Shown here one piece after another: positions 15,785 to 23,145 of a stretch of DNA of 26,400 bases. Source of the stretch: an uncultured Collinsella sp. (GTDB taxonomy: Bacteria > Actinomycetota > Coriobacteriia > Coriobacteriales > Coriobacteriaceae); contig CABTAA010000003.1 in assembly GCA_902482615.1 (NCBI GenBank), forward strand, positions 1 to 26,400. Reading direction: 5' to 3'. The translations under genes and the position numbers were made by a program. The notes beneath the pieces were generated by a model. The model ran no database searches. It was not told the DNA's origin and worked only from the letters and a program-made list of their open reading frames with translations. How positions within the stretch are numbered: position 1 is the stretch's first letter; every line of letters begins with the position of its first letter.

Positions 15785-15816
15785 GGCGGGGTGGAAGATA
15801 GTTCCGCCCCGCCTTT
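15785..15816 (+). terminator. Hairpin between convergent membrane-protein and FHA genes
   Basis: A 12-bp GC-rich stem (15785-15796 with 15802-15813, one G.U, loop GATAG) is followed by only three T (15814-15816). It is probably the terminator of the plus-strand unit; its 3' end touches the stop codon of the convergent FHA gene. Confidence 0.65.
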
Positions 15817-17590
15817 ATGCTCCCGAGAGCAGCAGAAAATAATTGCGCTCGGACCCGCGCAGGCAGATGCGCGTTCCCGGTGCGACATCGACAGTTTCGC
15901 CACTTTCGATAAGCTCGCCGTCGCAGTTTGCGCCGTTTCTGTTGAACACTTCCAGCTGCCAGACAGCATGCGTGTCGTCCCAAGAGAGCTTGACAGCCAG
16001 ACGCGAAATCGCGGGGTCGTCGAGTACGGTTGTGCCGGTGTCGACATCCTGCGCCTGCGAGGGTCGGGGGCTCCGACCGAAGAGCCAGGCGGCTGCCTTG
16101 GGAATGCGAACCATGCTGTGGGTGCTGCAGGTTTGGGGGCTGTAGGTGCCGCCGGCGCCTGCGGGACAGCTTGCGATGGTGACGGCGATGGCCGTTGATT
16201 CTCGAGGTGCGCTAGGTTTGCCCGCGCCAGGGGTTTTGCCAACAGCCCAAACGGTGCTGATGTCGGCCTGAAGCGAGGAAGCTCCCAGCCCAGCGTGTTC
16301 AAGGTGAGCACCATAGGCAAGGGAGTAGAGAATGCCGGCCATGAGGGGGCCGAGGGATTCGCGTGCCATAAGCGTTGGCGCGCACGCGTCGTAAAGCGCA
16401 GCGAGCTCTCCGGTGGTGGGTGCATCGCTCAAATCTCCATCAAGGCGCTCGACGATGGCGTCGACGGCGCCCTGAATGTGCGCCAGACGCTCATCATCGT
16501 CCGATCCTTTGGCACAATCGAGCAGCCAATCTGCGAGGAGCAGTCCTGCCACAAGCCATTTGTCCCGCGCATCGGGTGCAAGCAGGGTGCGGCGGGCGTC
16601 ATCTGAGGTGTTTCCCTGGGTAAAGCCCCAAAGCCACGTTCCCGAGACGGACACCGTTTCTTTGATGTTAAAGCCACTCGTCGGTCCCTCAGCTGCGCGA
16701 ACATCGAACAAGAGGGACGCAGCGTCTTGGAGGTTCTCCATGATCAAGCGTTTTGCGTTGTATTTAACCGCTTCGCTTTCGGGGTGCTTTGAGCGCGAGG
16801 AAAGGCTGTCGGCTTTTTTGGGCAGTGTGGGCACGGGCGGTTTTTCGGCATCGGATGGCACCGCTCGCGGAGTTACCAGCGGAAGCTCGGAATCGGCCTC
16901 GGCCATGCCCTGCACGCCCATCGCCTGCGCGATTCGGTTGCAGGTGCGATCGAAACTGCGGCTCTTCTCGAGGGGGAGGAACTGATACCAGTACTTTTTA
17001 TCGGTATAGAGCTCGACTTTGGGGTGGTCGAGGATGGCCTTGCCCAGGCGCTCTTTTACGTGCTCCTGCATGTCGCGGCAGATGTCGAGCACCAGGTCTC
17101 GCTCGGATTCGAGGATGGCGTACTGCAGGTAGAGCTGCGAGAGCTCGCGTTGCACATGCGCATAGAGATTGTCGGTCGCATCTGGCGCTTCGGCCGCGGC
17201 GGGACTATCGCCGTGGTCGAGCAAGAGCAAGCTGGCGCCGCGTGCGTTTGAGAGCGCTCGTTTTGCCGTGGTGCTCGAGTTGGAATTCTGAGCGGGCAAA
17301 AGTGTGCGTTTAAGGGCGATGCACCGGTCCTTTTCTTTCCAGTTACTGCTAAACAGTGCGTAGAAAAAGCGATATTGAGCCACCGTGAGCCCATCGGCAG
17401 ATTTGGCCGTGGGGCAGATCACCCGTGTGGCGGCCTCGCCTTCGGGCCAGATGGGGCTCACGCTCAGGCGGATGCGATCGTGGCCGCCGGTGCGGGCGCA
17501 CCAGCTGGCAAACGGAAGCGTGCAGGCGCTGTCGAGCGCGCGGAACACGGCGTCAAAATCGTTTTGTTGGGTTGTCGTGGCCTTTGCCAT
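15815..17590 (-). CDS. FHA-domain protein with large unknown N-terminal region
   Basis: A 591-residue protein whose last 98 residues (from about 494) form a forkhead-associated domain, the fold that binds phosphothreonine: LFGRSP (G505, R506), DDPAISR (S529, R530), NRNG (550-553) and VDVAPGTRICL. The usual His after SR is replaced (SRLA). The first 490 residues are not recognised; they include a probable helical or coiled region at 140-185 (HVQRELSQLYLQYAILESER) and a low-complexity linker near 230-265. No membrane helix is evident. The ATG has an AGGGG site about 10 nt upstream. In FHA systems this domain usually docks to a kinase autophosphorylated on Thr, and two to three kinases are encoded in the same island, so it is probably the phospho-reader. 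It is divergent from the small kinase gene and shares palindrome site 3 with it. Confidence 0.82.
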   Translation of the reverse strand: MAKATTTQQNDFDAVFRALDSACTLPFASWCARTGGHDRIRLSVSPIWPEGEAATRVICPTAKSADGLTVAQYRFFYALFSSNWKEKDRCIALKRTLLPAQNSNSSTTAKRALSNARGASLLLLDHGDSPAAAEAPDATDNLYAHVQRELSQLYLQYAILESERDLVLDICRDMQEHVKERLGKAILDHPKVELYTDKKYWYQFLPLEKSRSFDRTCNRIAQAMGVQGMAEADSELPLVTPRAVPSDAEKPPVPTLPKKADSLSSRSKHPESEAVKYNAKRLIMENLQDAASLLFDVRAAEGPTSGFNIKETVSVSGTWLWGFTQGNTSDDARRTLLAPDARDKWLVAGLLLADWLLDCAKGSDDDERLAHIQGAVDAIVERLDGDLSDAPTTGELAALYDACAPTLMARESLGPLMAGILYSLAYGAHLEHAGLGASSLQADISTVWAVGKTPGAGKPSAPRESTAIAVTIASCPAGAGGTYSPQTCSTHSMVRIPKAAAWLFGRSPRPSQAQDVDTGTTVLDDPAISRLAVKLSWDDTHAVWQLEVFNRNGANCDGELIESGETVDVAPGTRICLRGSERNYFLLLSGA

Positions 17591-17685
17591 GTCGGCTCAT
17601 CCCCTTGCGTCGCTGCAGCGTGCGTGCGGTGCTCAAGTTTCTCCCTAGGATAGCCCAAAAGTGCGGCGGAAGCTCCGTTCCATCG

Positions 17686-17733
17686 GTTCAGCTGAGCAGT
17701 GTACGGAGCGATGCGTGAGCGGCTCAGTATGCT
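17686..17733 (+). promoter_or_regulatory. Island palindrome site 3 with -10-like hexamer, divergent region
   Basis: GTTCAGCTGAGC (17686-17697, one mismatch to the consensus) lies between the divergent FHA and small-kinase genes. TATGCT at 17728-17733 is 30 nt downstream on the plus strand. On the minus strand TATCCT (plus 17647-17652) is 33 nt from the palindrome and could serve the FHA gene. Confidence 0.65.
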
Positions 17734-17770
17734 TGCCGCGTCGATATCCAATGAGAAAGGAGAATCCACG

Positions 17771-18667
17771 ATGACCGAGGTCAATCCCGTGCTGGTGCGC
17801 TATCGCCGCGACCGTGCAAATGCCTTTGAGCAGCCGGGCGCTCCCGGTGTGCTAGATCACCTGTCCGGTGCGCGCGAGATGATCGACGAGCTGCTGAATC
17901 TGAACCCAACGCCGCCAAAGCCGGCATTGAGCGAGCCGGTGGAGCTCATCTATGACGGCGGAAAGACAAAGCAGACGCTTGTCTATCGTGCGGACGGAAA
18001 CGTCTGCAAGGTTGCGCTCACGCCCGACGCCGAGGACAGGCTCCGTAACGAATATGCGCTCCTAGGTGGACCGTTTAAAGGCTACGAAATGTTTCCGCAG
18101 GTAGACGGCATGGCCTATGTGGAAGATCGCCGTATTGGCGGTAAGCACCTTTGCCTGCGCGAGCGCTTTGTCCAAGGGGAGGATGTCCTTGCCCATGTTG
18201 AGCGTCGTGCCAGCGAAGGCTGGCCGCTTTCGTCTCGCGAGCTCTTTTCGCTCGTGCTGGGCATGTTCGATGCTATGGCCGTGGTATGTCGCGCCGGCTA
18301 CATACATCGCGACCCGCATCCCGGCAATTGGATCGTTACGCCCGATGGTCATGTGGTGCTCATCGATTTTGGCCTGTGTGCCTCGGTAGCGGAGTGTGCC
18401 GGTCCGCTGGTGGGCGAGCGCGTTATTTCGCGTGGATACGAGGCTCCTGAGCTGCGTAATCTCGGCATTGCCTCACCGGCGAGCGATGTATATAGCACGG
18501 CCAAGGTGATCGCCAAGTTCATGTTCGGCACGCGCGACGTTCGCGCTCTGCCGCGAAATATCCCCTTTGCCGATTTCTTGCGCCGTGCAATGGCGCAAAA
18601 GCCTGCCGCTCGGTATTCGGATGCCTATGAAGCGCGCGCCGCACTCATGGCGTCTTATCGCTCGTAG
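17771..18667 (+). CDS. Small soluble Ser/Thr protein kinase
   Basis: A 298-residue protein kinase-like fold without membrane helix. Key residues visible are a candidate ATP-binding Lys in VCKVAL (K80), an HRD-type catalytic loop YIHRDPHPGNW (H179, D181, N186), IDFGLC (D199) and the APE-like YEAPE (225-227). The HRDPHPGN loop is reminiscent of the ABC1/UbiB and RIO-like branch, where HxDxHPGN is typical, so this may be an atypical member. The activation segment is short. The first 55 residues are Pro- and charge-rich and not recognised. The ATG at 17771 follows AAAGGAGA. It is a single-gene unit between palindrome sites 3 and 4, just upstream of the vWA/PP2C/kinase triad; likely phosphorylates island proteins such as the FHA partner (inference). 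Confidence 0.86.
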   Translation: MTEVNPVLVRYRRDRANAFEQPGAPGVLDHLSGAREMIDELLNLNPTPPKPALSEPVELIYDGGKTKQTLVYRADGNVCKVALTPDAEDRLRNEYALLGGPFKGYEMFPQVDGMAYVEDRRIGGKHLCLRERFVQGEDVLAHVERRASEGWPLSSRELFSLVLGMFDAMAVVCRAGYIHRDPHPGNWIVTPDGHVVLIDFGLCASVAECAGPLVGERVISRGYEAPELRNLGIASPASDVYSTAKVIAKFMFGTRDVRALPRNIPFADFLRRAMAQKPAARYSDAYEARAALMASYRS

Positions 18668-18698
18668 GCGTGATGCGCCTTGGCGGCCTGTGCCTGCG

Positions 18699-18746
18699 AT
18701 TCAGCTGAACGGTTGTCCCAGAAAGCGGCGTCCGCCAACCCATAAT
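18699..18746 (+). promoter_or_regulatory. Island palindrome site 4 with -10-like hexamer
   Basis: ATTCAGCTGAAC (18699-18710, one mismatch) lies 88 nt before the vWA gene. CATAAT at 18741-18746, five of six matches to the -10 consensus, is exactly 30 nt downstream. Confidence 0.7.
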
Positions 18747-18798
18747 GCAATGCCAACAGGAGGCCAAAAGAAGCCTCAAGAGAGAAAGGAAACCTCCT

Positions 18799-19668
18799 AT
18801 GACCAGCAATTATAGTGTCAACGACTTGGACGATTTCATCCAGACAGAAGTTCTTCCCCCGAATGCCCGCGACGCCTATGAGGCCGATCTTCTGGATGCG
18901 TTTGGCGGCGGTGGTCTGTCCGAGACGCGCCGCGGCGTCATTATCGTTGCCGACCGCTCCTGGTCCGTCAATAGGGTCATGAAGGCCATCAATGCGGGTC
19001 TGCACAACCTTTGCAAGGACATCGCCGACGACCCGCTTTCGGCAGGAATCGTCGATGTGGCCCTTGTGTCCTTTGGCACCGATGTCACGGTTCATAACCT
19101 TCGCAATGGCGGCAGCGTGGAGAGCGCCGACTACGAGCGCGACATCGATGACATCTTTGTCCCGGCAAGCAAGGTATCCGGCGATCTTGAGCTTAAAGCT
19201 GGCGGTCTTACCAGCCTTAACCAGGCGCTTCTGACTGCCTGCGAGCTCGAAGGCAAGTACGCGCATCGCGTTAAGGAGAAAACACGCAAGGCTCCCTATA
19301 AGACGGTTGTGGTCTTATTGACCGACGGACACGATGAGCCAGCGGGCGATGTGTCTGCAGCTGCCGATCGCATCAGCAAGCTGGTGGAGTCCGGCAAAGT
19401 GCTGTTCCTGCCGTTTGGCTACGGCGACTATTCCAAGGACGAGTTTGCCGAGCTCTGTCGCGCCGACGGTATGTGGTTCAAGCTTTCGGACGACAAGGGC
19501 AAGGCTATCACCGATGCCTTTAAGCTGATCGGCGCCAGCATGCGTGTCATGTCCGAACCCGGTGCCGTGGGTTCGGAGCGCCAGCTCTTTGAGGAGTGCC
19601 TGAATACGCGTCCGGATGTTGATGTTCAGGTCTGCACGCTCGACGATTTTGTCCGTGGGAATCAGTAG
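18799..19668 (+). CDS. TerY-like von Willebrand factor A domain protein
   Basis: A 289-residue soluble protein with a vWA domain starting near residue 45. The metal-ion-dependent adhesion site is complete: DRSWS (D52, S54, S56), the Thr in GGLTSLNQAL (T138) and the Asp in VVVLLTDGHDE (D176). Such intracellular vWA proteins (TerY group) act as metal-dependent protein-binding scaffolds and, in the TerY-P triad defined by comparative genomics, are encoded next to a PP2C phosphatase and a kinase, as here. The ATG follows AAAGGAAA. It heads the three-gene operon under palindrome site 4; its stop codon overlaps the ribosome binding site of the phosphatase gene. No TerD, TerC or TerB gene is seen nearby, so a tellurite link is not supported. 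Confidence 0.9.
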   Translation: MTSNYSVNDLDDFIQTEVLPPNARDAYEADLLDAFGGGGLSETRRGVIIVADRSWSVNRVMKAINAGLHNLCKDIADDPLSAGIVDVALVSFGTDVTVHNLRNGGSVESADYERDIDDIFVPASKVSGDLELKAGGLTSLNQALLTACELEGKYAHRVKEKTRKAPYKTVVVLLTDGHDEPAGDVSAAADRISKLVESGKVLFLPFGYGDYSKDEFAELCRADGMWFKLSDDKGKAITDAFKLIGASMRVMSEPGAVGSERQLFEECLNTRPDVDVQVCTLDDFVRGNQ

Positions 19669-19678
19669 GAGGTCAGCA

Positions 19679-21010
19679 ATGTCTTTTGATAAGAAATTAG
19701 GTCAGCCTCGCACCATCGGCGTTGCCGGGGTGACAAAGCGCGGCGTTGCTCATCGCTGCTACGGTACGCGTTGCCAGGATGCGCATATGATCCGTCGCGT
19801 TAAGCAGGTGGCGATCTGGAAGGATGGAGGCAAGAGGGATCGACTCCTGCCGGGCAAGGAGTACGTTGTCGCGGCCGTGGCGGATGGCTTGGGCTCCGAG
19901 GCTCACAGCGATATCGGCGCCCATGCCGCCGTCAACACCGCCGTGTCGACGATGTGCGAGCTGATTGGCACCTGGTGCGCAACGGGCGACAGTGCCCTGG
20001 CGATCTCGATGCCTCGTTTTTTGGAGCAGGCCATGATCAAGGCAAATAACGCTGTGGTCAAGAAGGCCGCATCAATGGAGCTGCCTGCCAACGAGTTCGA
20101 TGCGACGCTCGCAATTGCCGTTTACGATGGTGATCAGCTGTTCTATGGCTCCGCGGGCGATTCGGGTGTCATCGCCAAGACCGATGCCGGATTCGAGCTC
20201 CTTACGCGCCCGAGCCGTGTGGGAAGTGCTGGGACGTATCCGCTCTATTGCAGGGAAAAGTGGGAGATCGGGGCTTGTTGTGGGCATGTCCAGGGGTTTC
20301 TTCTCGCTACCGATGGCGTCCTGGAGCTTCTGGTGCCCGAGTTTAACAACGAGAAGCTCAAAGAGAAGGGCGTGCATCTCTTTATGGGTGCCGGGTACAA
20401 GTCTGTGGGCGCATCGGATATTGATGCCGCATTGGAAAAGCGCGTCGAGAACGTTCTCCATCGCATCCAAGGAAACCGCTACACGTACGATGACGCGACC
20501 GTTGTTGTTGCGCTCGATTGGGACCACGTGGAGTCCGCTGCTGTTTTGAAGGAGGAGCCTGCGCCCATGCCCGAGCCCGTTGCGGAACCCGTGCCTGTGA
20601 CAGAACCCGTGCCCGAGCCTGTTCCTGTGACGGAGCCCCATCCCGTGCCGGAGCCCAAAGTGGAGTCTGCGACTGAGCCCGAAGCCGAACCTGTTGTGGA
20701 GCATGCTGCGGAGTCTGTTCCTCGGGCCGAGCTTGATCCCAAGCCGGCAGGACCGGAGGCTGCTTCGAGCATCAATATCTCGCTTGATCCCGATGCGCTG
20801 AATCTCGAGGCCACCGTGGTGCTTCCGGCCGAGGGCGGCACCGATGTGCCTGCGCTTGAGCCAATCGCGATGCTAGAGAACATGCTCGGCATTTGCTTCG
20901 AATATGACGAATTGCTCAAGGCGTGCCGAGCATTTGTCAAAAAGCATGACGAGGGTGCAGCTGGCGGCCCGCGCGACGTGCCCATTAACACCGATCCGAC
21001 CTACGAATAA
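19679..21010 (+). CDS. PP2C-type Ser/Thr protein phosphatase with Pro/Glu-rich linker
   Basis: A 443-residue protein. Residues about 1-275 are a PP2C-family phosphatase: CYGTRCQDAH (D34), VAAVADGLGSEAHS (D69, G70), DQLFYGSAGDSGVI, FLLATDGVLELL and the terminal YTYDDATVVVAL. These aspartates bind the two metal ions. Next comes a low-complexity Pro/Glu/Val linker (about 288-360) of imperfect PEPVPVTE-like units, then a C-terminal acidic helical piece of about 80 residues that is not recognised. The ATG at 19679 has AGGAGG partly formed by the preceding stop codon, so it is coupled to the vWA gene. It should reverse phosphorylation by the island kinases. The linker repeat is also imperfectly repeated in DNA and could vary in copy number between strains. 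Confidence 0.88.
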   Translation: MSFDKKLGQPRTIGVAGVTKRGVAHRCYGTRCQDAHMIRRVKQVAIWKDGGKRDRLLPGKEYVVAAVADGLGSEAHSDIGAHAAVNTAVSTMCELIGTWCATGDSALAISMPRFLEQAMIKANNAVVKKAASMELPANEFDATLAIAVYDGDQLFYGSAGDSGVIAKTDAGFELLTRPSRVGSAGTYPLYCREKWEIGACCGHVQGFLLATDGVLELLVPEFNNEKLKEKGVHLFMGAGYKSVGASDIDAALEKRVENVLHRIQGNRYTYDDATVVVALDWDHVESAAVLKEEPAPMPEPVAEPVPVTEPVPEPVPVTEPHPVPEPKVESATEPEAEPVVEHAAESVPRAELDPKPAGPEAASSINISLDPDALNLEATVVLPAEGGTDVPALEPIAMLENMLGICFEYDELLKACRAFVKKHDEGAAGGPRDVPINTDPTYE

Positions 21011-21027
21011 CGAAGGGAGTCCCCCAG

Positions 21028-22095
21028 ATGCTATACGACAGCAGCGGTCGGACCTTTGAGCTCAGTGACGAAGAAATGGGGTATGGACGCGAGGGTTCCG
21101 TGTGTCGGATCGTAGGAGAGCCGTTCGTCGCCAAGATCTATCACAACCCCACGCCTCAGACTGCTCGCAAGATCGAGTCGATGGCGGCGATACTTTCGGT
21201 GCTCTTTGAGCGCAAAAAGCAACTGCTTCTTAAGCTTGCCTGGCCACTCGGGGGACTCTACGAACGTCCCGACGGTACTGGATTCAAGGGCTATTACATG
21301 TTTGGTGCCGAAGGGTGTGTTTCGATCGACGTCGTGTCGCAATTTCCGCGCAACCCCGTGGCGCCCACTATGACTGAGCGTCAAAAAATCGAGTTGCTCA
21401 TTGAGCTGTGCAGACTCACCGCGGGCCTCCATGATATCGGTATTACCTTGGGTGACTGCAATCCCCGCAACATTCTTGTGAGCGAGAAGGGCAGCCTCAT
21501 GCTTCTCGACACCGATTCGTATGCTTTCACACTTTCAGATGTGAGCTACCAAACCACCTGTGCAGCACCAGGATATATCGCACCGGAGGTGCTCAAGCTC
21601 ATGGAGACAACTGGCGTCAGCGATTTCGAGAGCCTGGCAGCCGCCACGAATGCTCCGGTGTTTACGCCTCAGACGGACGACTTTGGACTCGCGGTCCATA
21701 TCTTCAAGATGCTCAATCGCGGAATTCATCCGTACAGTTCTGGCGAGCTGGACCTAGACATTTTTGACCTAGACGACGATATTCCGGCTCTTCCGCTCAA
21801 TAGCTGCGTGTGCAATGGGCGCAGCCCCTTTGTGGGGACGCTGATCGGATATGTTGTCCCAAAGTACGCTCTTGCGCTCGATGATTTTGGCAACCTTATG
21901 GGCGAGGCTTTCCGCCGGTCGCTCTTTGGCAAAGCGCATGAGCGCCTTGATGCGCGCACATGGGCGCGCCTGCTCGCCCTGTATCTGTCTGAGACGGTTG
22001 AGTGTCCGCGCGGTCATCTATATCACGCTTCGCAGGATGAATGTCCCTACTGTCGAGGAGAGCGCACCCTGTTAGCTCTCTTGGCTGATTGCTGA
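21028..22095 (+). CDS. Atypical protein kinase with C-terminal zinc ribbon (TerY-P triad kinase)
   Basis: A 355-residue protein with a divergent kinase fold: glycine-rich MGYGREGSV near residue 18, Lys in FVAKIY (K36), catalytic loop GITLGDCNPRNIL in which HRD is replaced by LGD (D143 and N148 kept), DTD in place of DFG (D161) and IAPE (184-187). The essential Lys, catalytic Asp, Asn and metal-binding Asp are thus retained, so activity is plausible. The C-terminus carries a small zinc-binding motif, CPRGH at 326-330 and CPYC at 339-342. A kinase with a C-terminal zinc ribbon next to vWA and PP2C genes is the composition known for TerY-P triads. The ATG follows AAGGGAG, 17 nt after the phosphatase stop. 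It ends the operon. Confidence 0.88.
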   Translation: MLYDSSGRTFELSDEEMGYGREGSVCRIVGEPFVAKIYHNPTPQTARKIESMAAILSVLFERKKQLLLKLAWPLGGLYERPDGTGFKGYYMFGAEGCVSIDVVSQFPRNPVAPTMTERQKIELLIELCRLTAGLHDIGITLGDCNPRNILVSEKGSLMLLDTDSYAFTLSDVSYQTTCAAPGYIAPEVLKLMETTGVSDFESLAAATNAPVFTPQTDDFGLAVHIFKMLNRGIHPYSSGELDLDIFDLDDDIPALPLNSCVCNGRSPFVGTLIGYVVPKYALALDDFGNLMGEAFRRSLFGKAHERLDARTWARLLALYLSETVECPRGHLYHASQDECPYCRGERTLLALLADC

Positions 22096-22117
22096 CTGTC
22101 ATGGAGAAAGCCCATGG

Positions 22118-22148
22118 GGCGAGACGCAGGTTAATCCTGCGTCTCGCC
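22118..22148. terminator. Strong hairpin between convergent kinase and GNAT genes
   Basis: A perfect 13-bp stem (22118-22130 GGCGAGACGCAGG with 22136-22148) and loop TTAAT. No T-tract follows on either strand, so classic intrinsic termination is uncertain. The stop codon of the minus-strand acetyltransferase gene lies in the loop. Confidence 0.55.
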
Positions 22149-22781
22149 TCCATACATATAAACGATAAAACCGTCGCCGGTGTCTTGGCTGTGGTCCTCC
22201 AAGATGCGCTTCATGTTGAGGTGCTCGTAGAACTGCCAGTCGGAGTTGCAGTCGCTCATCAGGAAGAACTTGGTGCAGCCGGCCTTGGCGAGCTCGGCGC
22301 GCGCAAGGTCGATGAGCGCGCGGCCGAGTCCCTTGCCCTGCCAGTCGGGCACGATGATGATCAGGTTGAGCTGGCCTTGGGCGTACTCATTGCCCGTGGC
22401 GGCGAAGCGGTCGGCCGTGGCTTTCTCGCGGCTGTCGCCAAAGAGCGAACCCTCGAGCTTGGCGTCGGCGGTTTTGGCCATTTCGGTTGCCCGGGCAAGC
22501 ATCTCGTCGTAGCAGGGCTCCCACGTGGGATTGGTGCGTGGCTTGCCGTCCTCGAAGATGCCGATGCAGCAAGCGGCGATGATACGGCCCTCGGCCTCGG
22601 CAACGAGCGCGATGGGGGAGCGCTGCAGCTGCATGGCAATATTGAAGCGGGCGCAGAAATCGGCAGCTTCGACGTCGCCGCGGTTGCGCAGCGTATTGCA
22701 CCACAGCTGGTTGTAGATGGCGGCGATGCCGGTTAGGTCATCAAGCGTGGCGGCGCGCAGGGCTACGTTGTCAAGGCTCAT
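22131..22781 (-). CDS. GNAT-family N-acetyltransferase
   Basis: A 216-residue GNAT acetyltransferase that should transfer an acetyl group from acetyl-CoA to an amine. The acetyl-CoA-binding motif A is clear: LNLIIIVPDWQGKGLGRALIDLA (QGKGLG at 148-153), followed by CTKFFLMSDCNSDWQFYEHLNMKR, motif B. The N-terminus MSLDNVALRAATLDDLTGIAAIYN is typical. The ATG at 22781 follows AAGGAG. The acceptor substrate is unknown. It is convergent with the island and has no copy of the palindrome upstream, so it is probably not part of that regulon. Confidence 0.9.
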   Translation of the reverse strand: MSLDNVALRAATLDDLTGIAAIYNQLWCNTLRNRGDVEAADFCARFNIAMQLQRSPIALVAEAEGRIIAACCIGIFEDGKPRTNPTWEPCYDEMLARATEMAKTADAKLEGSLFGDSREKATADRFAATGNEYAQGQLNLIIIVPDWQGKGLGRALIDLARAELAKAGCTKFFLMSDCNSDWQFYEHLNMKRILEDHSQDTGDGFIVYMYGGETQD

Positions 22782-22897
22782 GGAGGCTCCTTCCAAGTTG
22801 GGTCAGGCCATCTATGAGTGTGACATGGACGCAGGACTGCCGCATTGACCATTCGGCAGACGAGCCTCGATCCCTCGGGGACGGAGGCCCTAAGAAG

Positions 22898-22998
22898 GAA
22901 TGAGAGTGGATTGTTGGACGCTTGCTCGATGAGAGTGGGTAATCTCCCACTTTTAGTGCTGGTATAGGCCAAAAACGGGAGATTATCCACTCTCATTC
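22898..22998. repeat. Hairpin-forming repeat with a partial third copy
   Basis: Positions 22929-22948 and 22977-22996 form a 20-bp inverted repeat with one G.U (ATGAGAGTGGGTAATCTCCC with its complement) and a 28-nt loop. A partial direct copy, GAATGAGAGTGGATT, is at 22898-22912. The block sits in the 364-nt gap before the second membrane LuxR gene and resembles an extragenic dispersed repeat. The short minus-strand frame through it is probably not a gene. Confidence 0.7.
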
Positions 22999-23145
22999 TG
23001 GCTAGTTTCGCCCATGCGCTGGGGTGGGGGATATGCGTCTTCCACCCTCCTTTCTTTGGTTGGATTTTGCACTGAAGGCAGCGACCTGCATGTCTTTGGC
23101 GTAAAGTTTATCCGCAGCACATATCAATAAGCGAAAGGCCCGGTA

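Noticed and set aside
18699..18735. ECF sigma-factor promoter with TGAAC as -35 element
   Set aside because: A CGTC-like -10 at suitable spacing is present only at site 4 and not at the other three; the full palindrome and the 30-nt spacing to a TATAAT-like box fit all four better.
18799..22095. Tellurite-resistance operon
   Set aside because: Only the vWA/PP2C/kinase triad is present; no TerB, TerC, TerD or TerZ homologue is seen, so a tellurite function is not supported.
22778..22996. 72-aa minus-strand protein upstream of the acetyltransferase gene
   Set aside because: It reads through a hairpin repeat and into the ribosome binding site of the real gene, and has no start signal.
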